A stretch of 64,000 bases of DNA from Lacimicrobium alkaliphilum (GCF_002591895.1 NZ_NISX01000007.1:124001-188000), one strand, 5' to 3'; shown: positions 1-9,624, counted from the stretch's first letter. The notes: generated by a model from the sequence alone, not told the origin. Made by a program: numbers and translations.

Positions 1-571
1 GCTTTTCGGTCATCGCCATACCAATGGTAACACCGGTTTTTTCAAAGTACGGCTTATTGTCACCGTCATAACAACAGGAAGTAATCAGCGGCAGCCAGAC
101 TCTGGCCACATCCGCTTGCTGGACAATGGCCGGTACACTGGCAAAGGTCATGGTCAGCGGGCAGCCTGAACCGGGATCGGCCTGATTATGCAAATAAGCC
201 ATCGCCGCACGCACCACATGGGTACCACGTTTATTCTCTGTCCAGGGCAAACTGGTATGCCCTGCTTCGATGGCATGAGCCATTAACTGATGATAGGCAG
301 GGTGATAACTGACCTGATCTATACGGTGGCCAAAACGATCATGGGACTGAAACTCAGGCAATTGTTTATTTGCCTCGAAACCGGCTGACAACAGATTCCC
401 TCCCACACGTTGTCCGAACTGAGTTAACTTTTCACGGCCCCAGGCACCATCAAAACGTTCAACCCAGTATTGCAGTACCTTGTCTGCACTGTAGGCGTTA
501 AAATCCTCCAGCGCCGCCGGCTGATTAAACACCTGGTGAGTGGCCGCATAACTGCTGTCAGATTGATTCAT
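1..571 (-). CDS. aidB: AidB-like acyl-CoA dehydrogenase, N-terminal part (cut by window edge)
   Basis: Only the first 190 codons are inside the window; the reading frame runs open off the left edge. The protein begins with a short N-terminal domain (VFNQPAALEDFNAYSADK) and continues with CPLTMTFASVPAI and ends at IGMAMTEK. These match the order and spacing of blocks in E. coli AidB, a flavoprotein of the acyl-CoA dehydrogenase superfamily induced by alkylation stress; an isovaleryl-CoA-dehydrogenase-like role is the other usual annotation. The ATG at 571 overlaps the stop of the upstream thioredoxin-like gene by 14 bases, so the two are probably co-transcribed. The flavin-binding and catalytic parts cannot be checked here. 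Confidence 0.85.
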   Translation of the reverse strand, partial: MNQSDSSYAATHQVFNQPAALEDFNAYSADKVLQYWVERFDGAWGREKLTQFGQRVGGNLLSAGFEANKQLPEFQSHDRFGHRIDQVSYHPAYHQLMAHAIEAGHTSLPWTENKRGTHVVRAAMAYLHNQADPGSGCPLTMTFASVPAIVQQADVARVWLPLITSCCYDGDNKPYFEKTGVTIGMAMTEK

Positions 572-1058
572 CCCGTGACTCTCCCCTGCCGGTTAAACCT
601 TGTTGTAAATCCAGCGCCAGTGACCCCTTTGGGCGCTCGACCATACGATACAACTCTTGTTCATCATCAAGAACAATAATAGTCGGGGTGTAAAGCAGGT
701 TAAACCTCTGTGCTAATCCGGATGGATCTTTTTTATCCAGCCCCACGGCGATCAATTGCAACGACTGGAGATCAACCTGTGATCGGTGCAGCAGTTTTAG
801 TAATCTCGGCACTTCACGCTCGCTGTCATGACACCAGGTGCCCAGAAACACCAGTACAGATTTACCGTATAGTACCTGCATCGCCTGAATCTCTGCATTT
901 TCAGGAACATAACGTTGATATTCCTGGTTAAACTCAGGGTATTGTGACAACAGTTGTTCAGCCTTAAGCTCACCGGCCAAAGACGATGAATTTGCCTGAT
1001 TGGCCGATAAGCAAGGGCTCAACAGCATTAAAAACAATAGATAAATACCATAGTGCAC
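558..1058 (-). CDS. Exported thioredoxin-fold protein
   Basis: A protein of about 166 residues with an N-terminal signal peptide ending near LSPCLSANQ, followed by one thioredoxin-like domain. The active-site region reads FLGTWCHDSEREVP, so the usual CxxC is reduced to a single Cys (WCHDS), and a cis-Pro-like YTPTIIVLD motif follows. The frame is open up to a GTG at 1091. I prefer the GTG at 1058, because it follows AAGGGAG by 8 bases and gives a clean signal peptide. It probably acts in the periplasm on thiols or peroxides, but with a single Cys a disulfide reductase role is uncertain. It overlaps the aidB-like gene by 14 bases. Confidence 0.7.
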   Translation of the reverse strand: MHYGIYLLFLMLLSPCLSANQANSSSLAGELKAEQLLSQYPEFNQEYQRYVPENAEIQAMQVLYGKSVLVFLGTWCHDSEREVPRLLKLLHRSQVDLQSLQLIAVGLDKKDPSGLAQRFNLLYTPTIIVLDDEQELYRMVERPKGSLALDLQQGLTGRGESRDESI

Positions 1059-1140
1059 CGCACTGACTCCCTTAGATCTCAGAATACTCACATCATTATG
1101 TGCTGATCACAGGCTGTTATGCACATTAATTATTCTTAAT

Positions 1141-1159
1141 AGCAACCATTATCATTCAC
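1141..1159. promoter_or_regulatory. Putative Fur box upstream of the siderophore receptor
   Basis: The reverse strand reads GTGAATGATAATGGTTGCT, which matches 12 of 19 positions of the Fur consensus GATAATGATAATCATTATC and includes an unbroken AATGATAAT core. It lies about 65 bases before the receptor start and between two divergent genes. Iron repression is inferred from the motif and from the receptor gene. Confidence 0.5.
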
Positions 1160-1222
1160 ATGCGTATTAATGTTTGGTACATTGTCGGGTAAATCATTTC
1201 ACTACTCAACACTCCGGAAACC

Positions 1223-3340
1223 ATGAAAAAAACACTGTTATCAATGGCCATCGTATGCGCATTGCCTGCTGCGGCAATGGCACAGGAAGCAACACCAGAC
1301 AAACAAGAGGTAATTGAAAAAGTTGAGGTCGTAGGCAAGCGCAGCCCCTTTGGGGCCACTAAGACCAATACACCTATTGTCGAGCTGGCGCGTACCATTT
1401 CCATCGAAACCTTAACGGATCTGAAACAAAAAGGGGCGTTAAGCCTGTCCCAGAGTGCTACCTATATGGCCGGTGTGACCGGTGAAACCTATGGCTATTC
1501 TACCCGTGTAGATTCAGTGTCATCGCGGGGCCTGGGTATTCCACGTTATCGTGATTCGATTCAGGAACTGTTCGGTAGCTACAACTCAACCCGTGCTGAA
1601 ATCTATACCATGGAGCAGGTGGAACTGCTTAAAGGCCCGGCTTCTGTTCTCTATGGGCAAGGCTCGCCAGGCGGTATTATGAACTACGTGTCGAAAACAC
1701 CGGCACCGGGTAAAGGCAGCGAAGTTGTTCTGCAATACGGTACTTTTGACCGCAAACAGGTCAACCTTGATGTCAACGGCTCTTTGACTGACGACGATAA
1801 GTGGCTTGGGCGGTTCACCGGCATTTACCGGGACGCAGAAGCACAGGTGGATCACGTTACCGACGATACAACAGTGCTGATGCCCTCTGTATCTTACCGG
1901 CCGGATGAAGATACCACTGTCACCGTGATCGGACTGTTTCAGGACACCGACAGCGATACCGCAGCACAGTTTATTCCAGTAGAAGGTACGTTGTTACCGC
2001 TGGCCGACGGCACCTATCTGCCAGACCAGGATGTTTACGCCGGTGAACCGGGGTTCAATCAGTTCGATACCCAATCCAGCCAGGTTACGGTGCTTGGTGA
2101 GCACATCATTAATGATACCACCTCGCTGTCTTTTACCGCCCTTTGGCGTGACGGTGAAGCCGATTATCATCAGGCCTGGCCTGCCTTTACCGGTGGTTCA
2201 CGGTATCTGAATGCCTTTATCGGTGCACAGGTTGCGCCCACCGATACCTATGTTGCAAGAACCTTCTATCAGGCAGATAACACCTTTGATCAGCATGCTC
2301 TGGATGTGCGTCTGGTGAAACTGTTTTATACGGGCGAGTTTGAGCATGAAGTGCTCGCCGGCTTGCAGTATCAGAATGTTGATACCGATACCAATTCGGC
2401 TTACTACCTGGGAGGCGGTGCGCTGCAGGGTGATTTCCGCTACATTCTTGATCTTGCCAATCCTCAGTATACCGGCGCTCCCGATCAATCGGTTTTTGAT
2501 GCCATTTACAATGATCAGCCCAGGCAAAACGTTAAAGACAAAGGCCTGTATCTTTCAGATCAGATTTCTTATGGTAACTGGCGCATGACCCTTGGACTGC
2601 GCCATGACCAGGTTAGCAATGACAACAGCACGACACAGCAGGATGACAGTCAGACATCTTACTCTGCGGGTCTGTTATATGGCTTTGATAATGGCCTTGC
2701 GCCTTATGTGAGTTACGCAGAGTCTTTTGAAACTGTTGTGGGTCTGGATACCAGTGGTAATCAACTTAAGCCGGAAGAGGGGCGTCAATATGAAGCGGGC
2801 GTTAAGTACGAACTGAGTCATATTCCGGGCTACATTACCCTGGCCTATTACGACATCGAAATTTCAAACCTGCCGAATCCGAATAGTCTGCCCAATGAAG
2901 CTGACCAGCAACAGGGCGTGACAAATATCAAAGGGGCAGAAATAGAGGGGCGTCTGGAGTTTGGTGACATAAATGCACAATTTGCAGCCTCAGTTATCGA
3001 CGCTGAAGACCCGAATGGCTTTGCGCTCTCAGCGCAGCCCGATAGCAACGCATCGTTGTGGATCAACTGGGAACCCGAAGCCTTTGCCGGTTTCCGTATG
3101 GGAGCGGGTATCCGCCATGTGGGTGAAAGCCTGTCAGAAAATGCAGCCGTTCGATATGAAACACCCGGCTACACCCTGGGGGATCTTATGTTGGCATATC
3201 GGTTGACCGAAAAACTGGACTTGCAACTCAATGTTCGTAACATCACGGATAAAGAGTACCTGACCTCCTGTTTGGCCAGAGGCGATTGTTTCCCCGGAGT
3301 TCGCAGAACCCTGAATGCCAGTGTCACTTATGAGTTTTAG
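1223..3340 (+). CDS. TonB-dependent siderophore receptor
   Basis: A 705-residue outer-membrane receptor with a signal peptide (cleavage near AAAMAQEA), a TonB-box-like VEKVEVVGK stretch, a plug domain at about residues 45-160 and a C-terminal 22-strand barrel ending in an aromatic residue (VTYEF). The plug carries the siderophore-receptor blocks SRGLGIPRYRDSI and VELLKGPASVLYGQGSPGG. It imports a ferric siderophore using TonB-ExbBD energy; the ligand cannot be named, although the plug resembles hydroxamate receptors of the FhuE/FoxA kind. It is followed closely by a membrane protein and a PepSY protein, forming an iron uptake operon, and is preceded by a likely Fur box. Confidence 0.9.
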   Translation: MKKTLLSMAIVCALPAAAMAQEATPDKQEVIEKVEVVGKRSPFGATKTNTPIVELARTISIETLTDLKQKGALSLSQSATYMAGVTGETYGYSTRVDSVSSRGLGIPRYRDSIQELFGSYNSTRAEIYTMEQVELLKGPASVLYGQGSPGGIMNYVSKTPAPGKGSEVVLQYGTFDRKQVNLDVNGSLTDDDKWLGRFTGIYRDAEAQVDHVTDDTTVLMPSVSYRPDEDTTVTVIGLFQDTDSDTAAQFIPVEGTLLPLADGTYLPDQDVYAGEPGFNQFDTQSSQVTVLGEHIINDTTSLSFTALWRDGEADYHQAWPAFTGGSRYLNAFIGAQVAPTDTYVARTFYQADNTFDQHALDVRLVKLFYTGEFEHEVLAGLQYQNVDTDTNSAYYLGGGALQGDFRYILDLANPQYTGAPDQSVFDAIYNDQPRQNVKDKGLYLSDQISYGNWRMTLGLRHDQVSNDNSTTQQDDSQTSYSAGLLYGFDNGLAPYVSYAESFETVVGLDTSGNQLKPEEGRQYEAGVKYELSHIPGYITLAYYDIEISNLPNPNSLPNEADQQQGVTNIKGAEIEGRLEFGDINAQFAASVIDAEDPNGFALSAQPDSNASLWINWEPEAFAGFRMGAGIRHVGESLSENAAVRYETPGYTLGDLMLAYRLTEKLDLQLNVRNITDKEYLTSCLARGDCFPGVRRTLNASVTYEF

Positions 3341-3351
3341 CAGGTGATGCT

Positions 3352-3891
3352 ATGTTTCAGTTAATTATTGCGGCTGGCTTTTCTGTCGCCGCAATCGCTA
3401 CGGTGTACCAAAGCTGGCGCGCTCGGGCCCCAGCTGTTTTTTATCTCAGCCTGGTTTTGTTACTGATTTCCTGCGTATTGTGGTCATACAGCCAGGGCTG
3501 GGAATATGGGTTGGTTTACGCACTATGCCTGCCCGGTCTGTTAGTCTGGCCTTTTATCAGTGCTAATCAGGTTCAGTTGCCACCACCAAAAAATATACCC
3601 AAAGCCCGTGACATATCGGTATCCGTCAAATCAACGTTTTATCACATCAGTAATTACCTGGTGGTGCTGGTGGTTCTTATGCTTACCAGCCTGTTAGCTT
3701 CGCTGGCTATTTGCCGCCAGCTACCCTTTGCCGAAGCAGGGCAACTCGCCACAAGCGTCGTGTTACTGCCGCTGATATGGGGGCTGCTGGGGTATCACTA
3801 CCTGGCCTGCGAATCGAAACCCAAAGCGCTGATTGTTTATGTTGTTATCGCCTCAGCCAGCGCTGCGGCACTCATATTTATCCCGGGGTAG
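3352..3891 (+). CDS. Integral membrane protein of the siderophore operon
   Basis: A 179-residue hydrophobic protein with five probable membrane segments (residues about 1-17, 27-45, 50-68, 98-118 and 132-176 in part) and a short soluble loop around KNIPKARDISVSVK. I do not recognise a named family. It starts 11 bases after the receptor stop and ends 12 bases before the PepSY gene, so it belongs to the same transcript. Proteins of this type beside PepSY reductases are often annotated only as iron-uptake-associated membrane proteins. A part in reducing or moving iron across the inner membrane is inferred from context only. Confidence 0.6.
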   Translation: MFQLIIAAGFSVAAIATVYQSWRARAPAVFYLSLVLLLISCVLWSYSQGWEYGLVYALCLPGLLVWPFISANQVQLPPPKNIPKARDISVSVKSTFYHISNYLVVLVVLMLTSLLASLAICRQLPFAEAGQLATSVVLLPLIWGLLGYHYLACESKPKALIVYVVIASASAAALIFIPG

Positions 3892-3903
3892 GAGCATTGC
3901 ATT

Positions 3904-5343
3904 ATGGATAAATCCACCAAACAATCCGCCCTGCATGCACATGCCTGGGTAGGTGTATTTTTAAGCGCCTTGCTGTTTCTGGTCTGTTTCTCAGGCACGT
4001 TGGCGGTTTTTCATCAGGAGTTTGAACGCTGGGAACAACCGGGCATACCGGAAATGAACACAACCGATGCGGCGACGGTAGAGAAGGCCATGAACGCCTT
4101 TGTTGAAAAGCATCCTGAGCCAACTGACCATCTTTTTGCTGTTTTCCCTACCTCAGGCATACCCCGCCTGGTTGTGGAAAACGATACGGTGGCGTACTTC
4201 GCTGACAGCAATGGCAACCTGCTTGAAACAGAGCAAGTGCCCTTCACGAAGATGCTGGTGGACCTGCATCTTTACCTGAACTTACCCCATTCCTGGGGCA
4301 TGATTCTGGTGAGCGCGCTGGGTGCGCTGATCTGCACACTGATCGTCACCGGTATCGTTGCTCACAAACGCATCAGCAAAGATGCATTTAAGCTTCGCAG
4401 AGGTGAAAACGCTCAGCAATATCAGATTGATTTGCACAATCGTTTTGGCTTGTGGGCAGCGCCTTTTCACTTGATTATCGGTGTTACCGGCACTTATTTT
4501 GGTATGGCAGGCCTGATTCTTGTGGTGGTGGCACAGCTTTACCACGATGGTGACAGAGATGCCGTGGTAGAGAAAATTTTCACCCCGGATCCGGTGCTTG
4601 AACAGGAAGTCGCGCAGCCACAACTGCAAAAAGCCATCGCGCAGATGAATACCCTGGCCCCACAGCACCCGTTGCTGTTCCTGACAGTACATGAAGCCAA
4701 TACACCACAGCAGTTTATTGAAATATACACTCAGGTACCCGGCAAGATGATCTATTCCGAGAACTACCGTTTCGATACAGCAGGTAATTACCTCGGAACA
4801 GCCGGATATGCACAGGGGCATTGGGGTAAACAACTTGTCTACGCCATGTATCGTCTGCACTTTGGTAACTTTGCAGGTATTCCCGGTAAAGTGCTTTATT
4901 TTGTACTGGGTATTATGCTCACCGCGCTGTGTGTCACTGGTATGGAAATCTGGCTGGCGAAGAAAGCCCACCCGCCTGTATTGACGCGTGCCTGGTATTC
5001 AGTGGCATGGGGAAGTGTCAGTGCGCTGGCATTAACGGCCCTGTTTGGGCTCTTTGCTGACGTGTCGCTGATTATGCTGTTCTGGGTACTGATGCTGGTT
5101 AATCTGGTACTTTCTTCGGCGTTCAGTCAGTCCAGTAAATCACTGTGGCTGATCATTGCCGGGAGCAGTGTTTTGCTGTTAGTTTCTGTGTATACCCTGT
5201 ACCACGGTGCCGCGGGCTTTACACCCGCGGCATTACAACTGAACCTTCCATTGCTTGCCTTTGCAGCCTGGAGCGTGCGCAAAGGCACAAAAACAGGGTC
5301 CAGGCAGACACCAGGGGGTGTCCCGCTAGTGAATCAGTCATAA
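3904..5343 (+). CDS. PepSY-associated membrane protein, probable siderophore-iron reductase
   Basis: A 479-residue inner-membrane protein of the PepSY_TM family (PF03929). An N-terminal membrane helix (VFLSALLFLVCFSGTLAVF, about residues 19-37) precedes a periplasmic PepSY-like region. Further helices follow at about 140-160, 188-215 and 335-355, and a more variable helix-rich C-terminus has at least four extra segments. Family members such as PiuB/FoxB-type proteins are linked to release or reduction of siderophore-bound iron. It is the last gene of the receptor operon and is followed by a terminator. The extra C-terminal helices are typical of the longer marine versions. Confidence 0.8.
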   Translation: MDKSTKQSALHAHAWVGVFLSALLFLVCFSGTLAVFHQEFERWEQPGIPEMNTTDAATVEKAMNAFVEKHPEPTDHLFAVFPTSGIPRLVVENDTVAYFADSNGNLLETEQVPFTKMLVDLHLYLNLPHSWGMILVSALGALICTLIVTGIVAHKRISKDAFKLRRGENAQQYQIDLHNRFGLWAAPFHLIIGVTGTYFGMAGLILVVVAQLYHDGDRDAVVEKIFTPDPVLEQEVAQPQLQKAIAQMNTLAPQHPLLFLTVHEANTPQQFIEIYTQVPGKMIYSENYRFDTAGNYLGTAGYAQGHWGKQLVYAMYRLHFGNFAGIPGKVLYFVLGIMLTALCVTGMEIWLAKKAHPPVLTRAWYSVAWGSVSALALTALFGLFADVSLIMLFWVLMLVNLVLSSAFSQSSKSLWLIIAGSSVLLLVSVYTLYHGAAGFTPAALQLNLPLLAFAAWSVRKGTKTGSRQTPGGVPLVNQS

Positions 5344-5366
5344 CAACCCGCAGGCTTTCCACTCTG

Positions 5367-5396
5367 AACCAGGGCCCAAGCGGGCCCCTGGTTTTT
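5367..5396 (+). terminator. Rho-independent terminator after the siderophore operon
   Basis: AACCAGGGCCC and GGGCCCCTGGTT form a GC-rich stem with one bulged base and a short AAGC loop, followed by TTTTT. It lies 24 bases after the PepSY stop codon. Confidence 0.75.
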
Positions 5397-5404
5397 ATCG
5401 CGTA

Positions 5405-7837
5405 CTATTTTGATTCGTAAAGGTACTGCCACCACTGAGGCTCTTCCTTCAGGTGCATATCAAAATAGGCCAGCATGGTAGACCACCAGTGGAAGGTCTT
5501 CTCCCGGGTCAGAATATGGTGGTTGTCACCTTTATACTCCACCAGCTCAACGTCCTTGCCCAGTAACTTTAACGCCGTGTACATCTGTTGGCTCTCACCG
5601 GGAGGCACATTGGTATCAGCGTCACCGTGAATTAACAACATCGGATTAGTGATATTCTGCGCCTGAAACAAAGGGCTTTGCTGAGTATAGAGTTGTGGAT
5701 TATTCCAGGGAAAGCTACCACGTGACGCAACACCTGAGTATAACGCTCCCCACCAGCCTTCGCCCCAGTACGATGCGATATTCGCGATACCGGCGTGGGA
5801 AATCGACGCGGCGAAAATATCCGTCCGCGTGGCCAGATACATGGTCATAAAACCACCATAGGAAGCGCCGAGATGACCGACTTTATCGCTATTAACAAAG
5901 GGGTAGGCTTTGAGGAAAGCCTGAGTGCCCTGAATAATATCATCGCTGGTATACTCTCCCCAGGCATTAACATGCCGGGCAGAAAAGTCCTGCCCAAAAC
6001 CGAAGGTGCCTGAGGGCTGCAATACATACACCACATACCCCTGAGCGGCCCATAAATTAAAAGGGTAGCGACCGGTAAATCCGCGGGTAACAGGCGCAGT
6101 ACCGCCATAGTAATAGACCAATGCTGGGTAAGACTGCGTCTCATCCAGATCATGGGGCAGATACACCCGGCCCTTGATGGTGTCCCCGCGGGCGTTTACA
6201 TAATCAAATTCCTGCATCTGCGGTATCCGGGTATCGTCATACTCAACCGATGAATCACGCAGTTTGACGGCTTTACTACCCGGCTTGTGGGTATACAGTG
6301 CCTGTGGTGATGAAGCCGTGGTGCCAGCGTACAATAATCTTGGCTTCACGCTCTTTGCCACTGCAACATGTTTGATTACGTCCAACTGCGATGTCAGCCG
6401 GGTGTAAAGGTTATTGTTAAAACCATACAGGTAGGTTTTGTCCTGCTCCGTCACGTTCAGGATAAGGTTATCTTTGTGCGTTACCCACATGGCACTGATG
6501 GCTGGGTCGAAGTCTTTCGATAAAGGTCTGACTTTTTCACCCTGCAGATCCATATGGTAGAGCTGTCCGTCATAATCATTGGCAATTTTCTGATCGGCTA
6601 ACGCCACACCAGCTCCCTGTGAGAAATTCGGACCGCCGAGCACATAAAGCCCTGAGGCGCTGTATCTGGCACTATTGAGTGCCCGGTATTCTCCAATCAG
6701 GCGTTCCTCAGACGTATCTATATTGAGCTCAAAAAGCGCATTCTTACCATGGGGAGGCTGACTGTAATCCACCACAGAACGCATTAACAACAGGCGCTTG
6801 TTATCCGGGCTGACATCCAGCAAATAAGTGGTGCTGTCTGCGGTCGTTAACTGACGTATCAGGCCAGAGCGCAAATCCATCTGATACAGCTGACTATTAT
6901 CACGCCATGTGGACCATCTGTCCTCAAGGGCCTGATAACGCTTTACCAGCTTACCGTCATCTTCTCCTGCCTGTTTCCAGCTGAAAACCAGTGTCTGTTT
7001 ATCCACAAAGCGAAATCCGGAGGCATCTTTTAGTTGTTCAGCCAATATTTGTGTTTTCAGCGTCTCCAGATTAAGTTGCACCAGGCGCTCTCCCTGCAGA
7101 TACACCAGAGATTTACTGTCACCGGAAAAAACGGCACTGCCTAAAGAAGTGGACCACTTTTGTCTGACTCTTTGGGAGTCCGTCTGCAACAGTTCGGTAT
7201 AGGTAATTGGCGTATCGCCCATACTCTGGTCATATCTTCGATAGCTCACCAGGGCATATTCGCCGTCATCAGACAGCTGCAGTGCCGAGACAACCTGACT
7301 GTCATACAATTGCTGCATAGAAAGGCGCTTTTTATCGCCTCCAAAAAGGACCACGCTGTCATGCTCATCTTTACCGCTGAATTCAAACTCCGGCGTCTTA
7401 TCGGCCTCTGTACCCTTTGCCAGTACAATCACCTCATGTTCACCGGTCATTAATGCCAGCCTGTAACCCTTGTCACCTTTGTCGGCTTTGACGCCGTCAA
7501 CATAAACCTGGGGTTTCTCCACCCCCGACAACACCAGCTCTCCCTGAGAAAAGCGAGTCGTTGAAACTGTCATTTTAAATAGCAGTAAACCTTGTTCAGC
7601 GGCATCAAACTGCGCCAGGGGTTGCCAGCTATGTTGTTTACCAAAAGCGTGAATTGAATTGCCAGTGGTTTCCTGAATCTGTCTCTGAGTATGTTGGTAG
7701 ATTGCATCGAGATGCGGGCTGTCGACGCTGTGCTCAAAGGGAACCGGGCCGGCAACCTGAATCATTGTCTTGTCAAGGGTTTGTGCCTGAATCCAGGGTG
7801 ATAAAATGATCAGCAATATGCTCAAAAACTTATACAT
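5405..7837 (-). CDS. S9 family prolyl oligopeptidase-type peptidase
   Basis: An 810-residue exported serine peptidase. A signal peptide (ILSPWIQAQ) is followed by a long beta-propeller-like region (about residues 190-520) and a C-terminal alpha/beta-hydrolase domain. The nucleophile Ser is at about residue 659 in GASYGGFM, the Asp at about 741 in GDADTNVP and the His at about 773 in GDNHHI, the order expected for S9 enzymes (dipeptidyl/acylaminoacyl peptidase group). It probably trims peptides in the periplasm. It is transcribed alone, convergent to the siderophore operon, and no regulatory site is evident. Confidence 0.9.
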   Translation of the reverse strand: MYKFLSILLIILSPWIQAQTLDKTMIQVAGPVPFEHSVDSPHLDAIYQHTQRQIQETTGNSIHAFGKQHSWQPLAQFDAAEQGLLLFKMTVSTTRFSQGELVLSGVEKPQVYVDGVKADKGDKGYRLALMTGEHEVIVLAKGTEADKTPEFEFSGKDEHDSVVLFGGDKKRLSMQQLYDSQVVSALQLSDDGEYALVSYRRYDQSMGDTPITYTELLQTDSQRVRQKWSTSLGSAVFSGDSKSLVYLQGERLVQLNLETLKTQILAEQLKDASGFRFVDKQTLVFSWKQAGEDDGKLVKRYQALEDRWSTWRDNSQLYQMDLRSGLIRQLTTADSTTYLLDVSPDNKRLLLMRSVVDYSQPPHGKNALFELNIDTSEERLIGEYRALNSARYSASGLYVLGGPNFSQGAGVALADQKIANDYDGQLYHMDLQGEKVRPLSKDFDPAISAMWVTHKDNLILNVTEQDKTYLYGFNNNLYTRLTSQLDVIKHVAVAKSVKPRLLYAGTTASSPQALYTHKPGSKAVKLRDSSVEYDDTRIPQMQEFDYVNARGDTIKGRVYLPHDLDETQSYPALVYYYGGTAPVTRGFTGRYPFNLWAAQGYVVYVLQPSGTFGFGQDFSARHVNAWGEYTSDDIIQGTQAFLKAYPFVNSDKVGHLGASYGGFMTMYLATRTDIFAASISHAGIANIASYWGEGWWGALYSGVASRGSFPWNNPQLYTQQSPLFQAQNITNPMLLIHGDADTNVPPGESQQMYTALKLLGKDVELVEYKGDNHHILTREKTFHWWSTMLAYFDMHLKEEPQWWQYLYESK

Positions 7838-7866
7838 AGATTTCCTTATTTTCTAACCATCAAAAT

Positions 7867-7890
7867 TTGGCCCGGGCAAAGCCGGGCCAA
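7867..7890 (-). terminator. Probable terminator of the beta-propeller lipoprotein gene
   Basis: TTGGCCCGGGC, loop AAA, GCCGGGCCAA form a strong stem with one bulge between two genes read leftward. On the minus strand it is followed by AAATTTTG, a weak U-tract, so termination is likely but not certain. Confidence 0.55.
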
Positions 7891-7961
7891 AAATTACAGA
7901 CTAACAAAATAGCAACAAGAGGTATCGTATAAGACGATAAACGACAATAATTCAGGCCGTA

Positions 7962-9026
7962 TTACTGAAACGTAACCTGCATAACGCCACCTTTGTATAA
8001 GCCGAGATAAAGCTGTTGCTGGTGTATGACCATACTGAACACGCCACCAAAGAGGTCATTATCCGGATGCTGATAGGACTCCCAGCTCTGTCCGCCATCT
8101 TCACTTATTTCCACAATCAGCGACTGAGGATCCTCAAAATTCTTATTCCAGCCGGCGGTGTAGAGTATGTCTTTATTATCCGGATCGAGAACCAGGTCAA
8201 AATAAAACCGCGAGTTGTCGTTGGTATTCAGTGCCTGCCAGGTTTCACCATTATCACTACTTTTGATGATACCTCCCTCCCCTGATACAAACAGGGTATG
8301 AGACGAATCCGGAGCAAAAACGATACCTTTTACTGTACTTGGCACAGAGAGCAACTCGTCTATGTCAGGAAACGCCTCATAAGTCATATTGTCTGTACGG
8401 TAGTGCATCAACAGAGGGTTTTCTATTGCTCCCTGCCCACCGTACCAGATATCAACACCGTTGCTGTTAACCGTAAGTGCTGACATCCCCGTAGCAAATC
8501 CATTCCAGCTGCCGGCCAATAATTGCCAGTTACGGCCGAAATCCTCTGATACCGCTAACACGTTATAGCCTACGCCATACAGCTTATCCTGATGATACTG
8601 CATGCGTCTGATTGGCTCGCTCAGCCCTTGCGATTGCTGATCAGTGCCACCGAAATCACTCTGCGGTATTTGCCAGGTTTGCCCGCTATCAGTGCTTTCA
8701 GCCAGAAAGAATTTGGCGTCAATCTTATAACTTACCAATAGCCGTGTGTCGTCCACGATGGCCAGATCCATCACTTCCCAGTTCTGCTCAGTAAGCCGCT
8801 GCCATTGTCCTTCCTGCTGAGAAACATACAGCCCCTGATCTGTGCCGGCATAAAGCTGCTGCGGTGTACTGATAAGACGATGAATGATATGCCCGTCCAG
8901 GCCCTGTGAAGTAAATTCAGGTGTGGGGTCCGGCTCAGGAATGGATGCTTTCCCGTCCTCACTGCTGTTGCAAGCAGCCAGAAACAAGATGCTGACAATA
9001 AGGGAAATGACTTTTACTGCTGACAT
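7962..9026 (-). CDS. Beta-propeller lipoprotein with BNR/photosystem-II-assembly-factor-like repeats
   Basis: A lipoprotein of 354 residues. The lipobox LFLAAC lies at the end of a signal peptide starting MSAVKVISLIV, followed by a Pro/Glu-rich linker and a propeller. Asp-box-like repeats are visible: SEDFGRNWQLL, SSDNGETWQAL, SEDGGQSWESY and STDSGQTWQIP. Such repeats occur in sialidase-like and Ycf48-like propellers. No catalytic sialidase residues are evident, so a binding or scaffold role is more likely. I chose the ATG at 9026 because AAGGAG sits 8 bases before it; a GTG three codons upstream lies directly on the ribosome site. The gene stands alone beside the S9 peptidase. Confidence 0.7.
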   Translation of the reverse strand: MSAVKVISLIVSILFLAACNSSEDGKASIPEPDPTPEFTSQGLDGHIIHRLISTPQQLYAGTDQGLYVSQQEGQWQRLTEQNWEVMDLAIVDDTRLLVSYKIDAKFFLAESTDSGQTWQIPQSDFGGTDQQSQGLSEPIRRMQYHQDKLYGVGYNVLAVSEDFGRNWQLLAGSWNGFATGMSALTVNSNGVDIWYGGQGAIENPLLMHYRTDNMTYEAFPDIDELLSVPSTVKGIVFAPDSSHTLFVSGEGGIIKSSDNGETWQALNTNDNSRFYFDLVLDPDNKDILYTAGWNKNFEDPQSLIVEISEDGGQSWESYQHPDNDLFGGVFSMVIHQQQLYLGLYKGGVMQVTFQ

Positions 9027-9165
9027 TAGACACACTCCTTTTATCTGTCTGGTTTCTTACTAAGGAGACTAGAAATTAAACAGGATCGAATCAACCCGGA
9101 TATATCCTGCTCCTGAGCGGGCTGATTTTCCTGCGCGGATTTGTGTCTTTTTGTTACGTTTTGTC

Positions 9166-9624
9166 TTAATCGCTCTTGTTGTCATCCACCTTCTTCAGCG
9201 CCACAGCATTAATGCAATATCGTAAGCCGGTTGGCGGTGGTCCGTCAGGAAATACATGACCAAGGTGTGCATCGCAGACATTGCACAACGCTTCGATGCG
9301 CTGCATGCCATGGGTGTCATCCAGGTGGTAGGCGACAGCATCTTCCTGAGCCGGTTGCGTAAAAGAGGGCCAGCCACTGCCACTGGCAAACTTCTCACTG
9401 GCATCGAACAGCAATGAGTCACAACAGATACAAGCGTAACGCCCCGGCTCTATGGCCTCACAAAGGCCTGAGCTGAAAGGCCGCTCTGTGCCTTTGAGTC
9501 GGGTTACCTGAAACTGGTTTTCACTGAGTTGTTGGCGCCATTGATCATCCGTTTTATCGATCCGTCGTGGCGCCGCTGGATTGCCTTTTTCGGCAAACCT
9601 CATAATTGCATTCCAATCAAGCAT
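9166..9624 (-). CDS. msrB: Peptide-methionine (R)-S-oxide reductase MsrB
   Basis: A 152-residue enzyme that reduces methionine-R-sulfoxide in proteins. The sequence shows SGSGWPSF (about 81-88), the two zinc-binding Cys pairs (Cys65/Cys68 in CICC and Cys114/Cys117 in CNVC), HLGHVFPDGP, and the catalytic Cys137 in RYCIN. A longer frame is open upstream, but it would overlap the adenylate-cyclase-like gene. The ATG at 9624 follows GGAGG by 5 bases and matches the normal MsrB length. It starts 43 bases after the stop of the upstream gene and may share its transcript. Confidence 0.93.
   Translation of the reverse strand: MLDWNAIMRFAEKGNPAAPRRIDKTDDQWRQQLSENQFQVTRLKGTERPFSSGLCEAIEPGRYACICCDSLLFDASEKFASGSGWPSFTQPAQEDAVAYHLDDTHGMQRIEALCNVCDAHLGHVFPDGPPPTGLRYCINAVALKKVDDNKSD

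Noticed and set aside
4282-4971. 229-residue frame on the minus strand inside the PepSY gene
   Set aside because: It is a shadow of the strongly supported plus-strand gene and has no family features or ribosome site.
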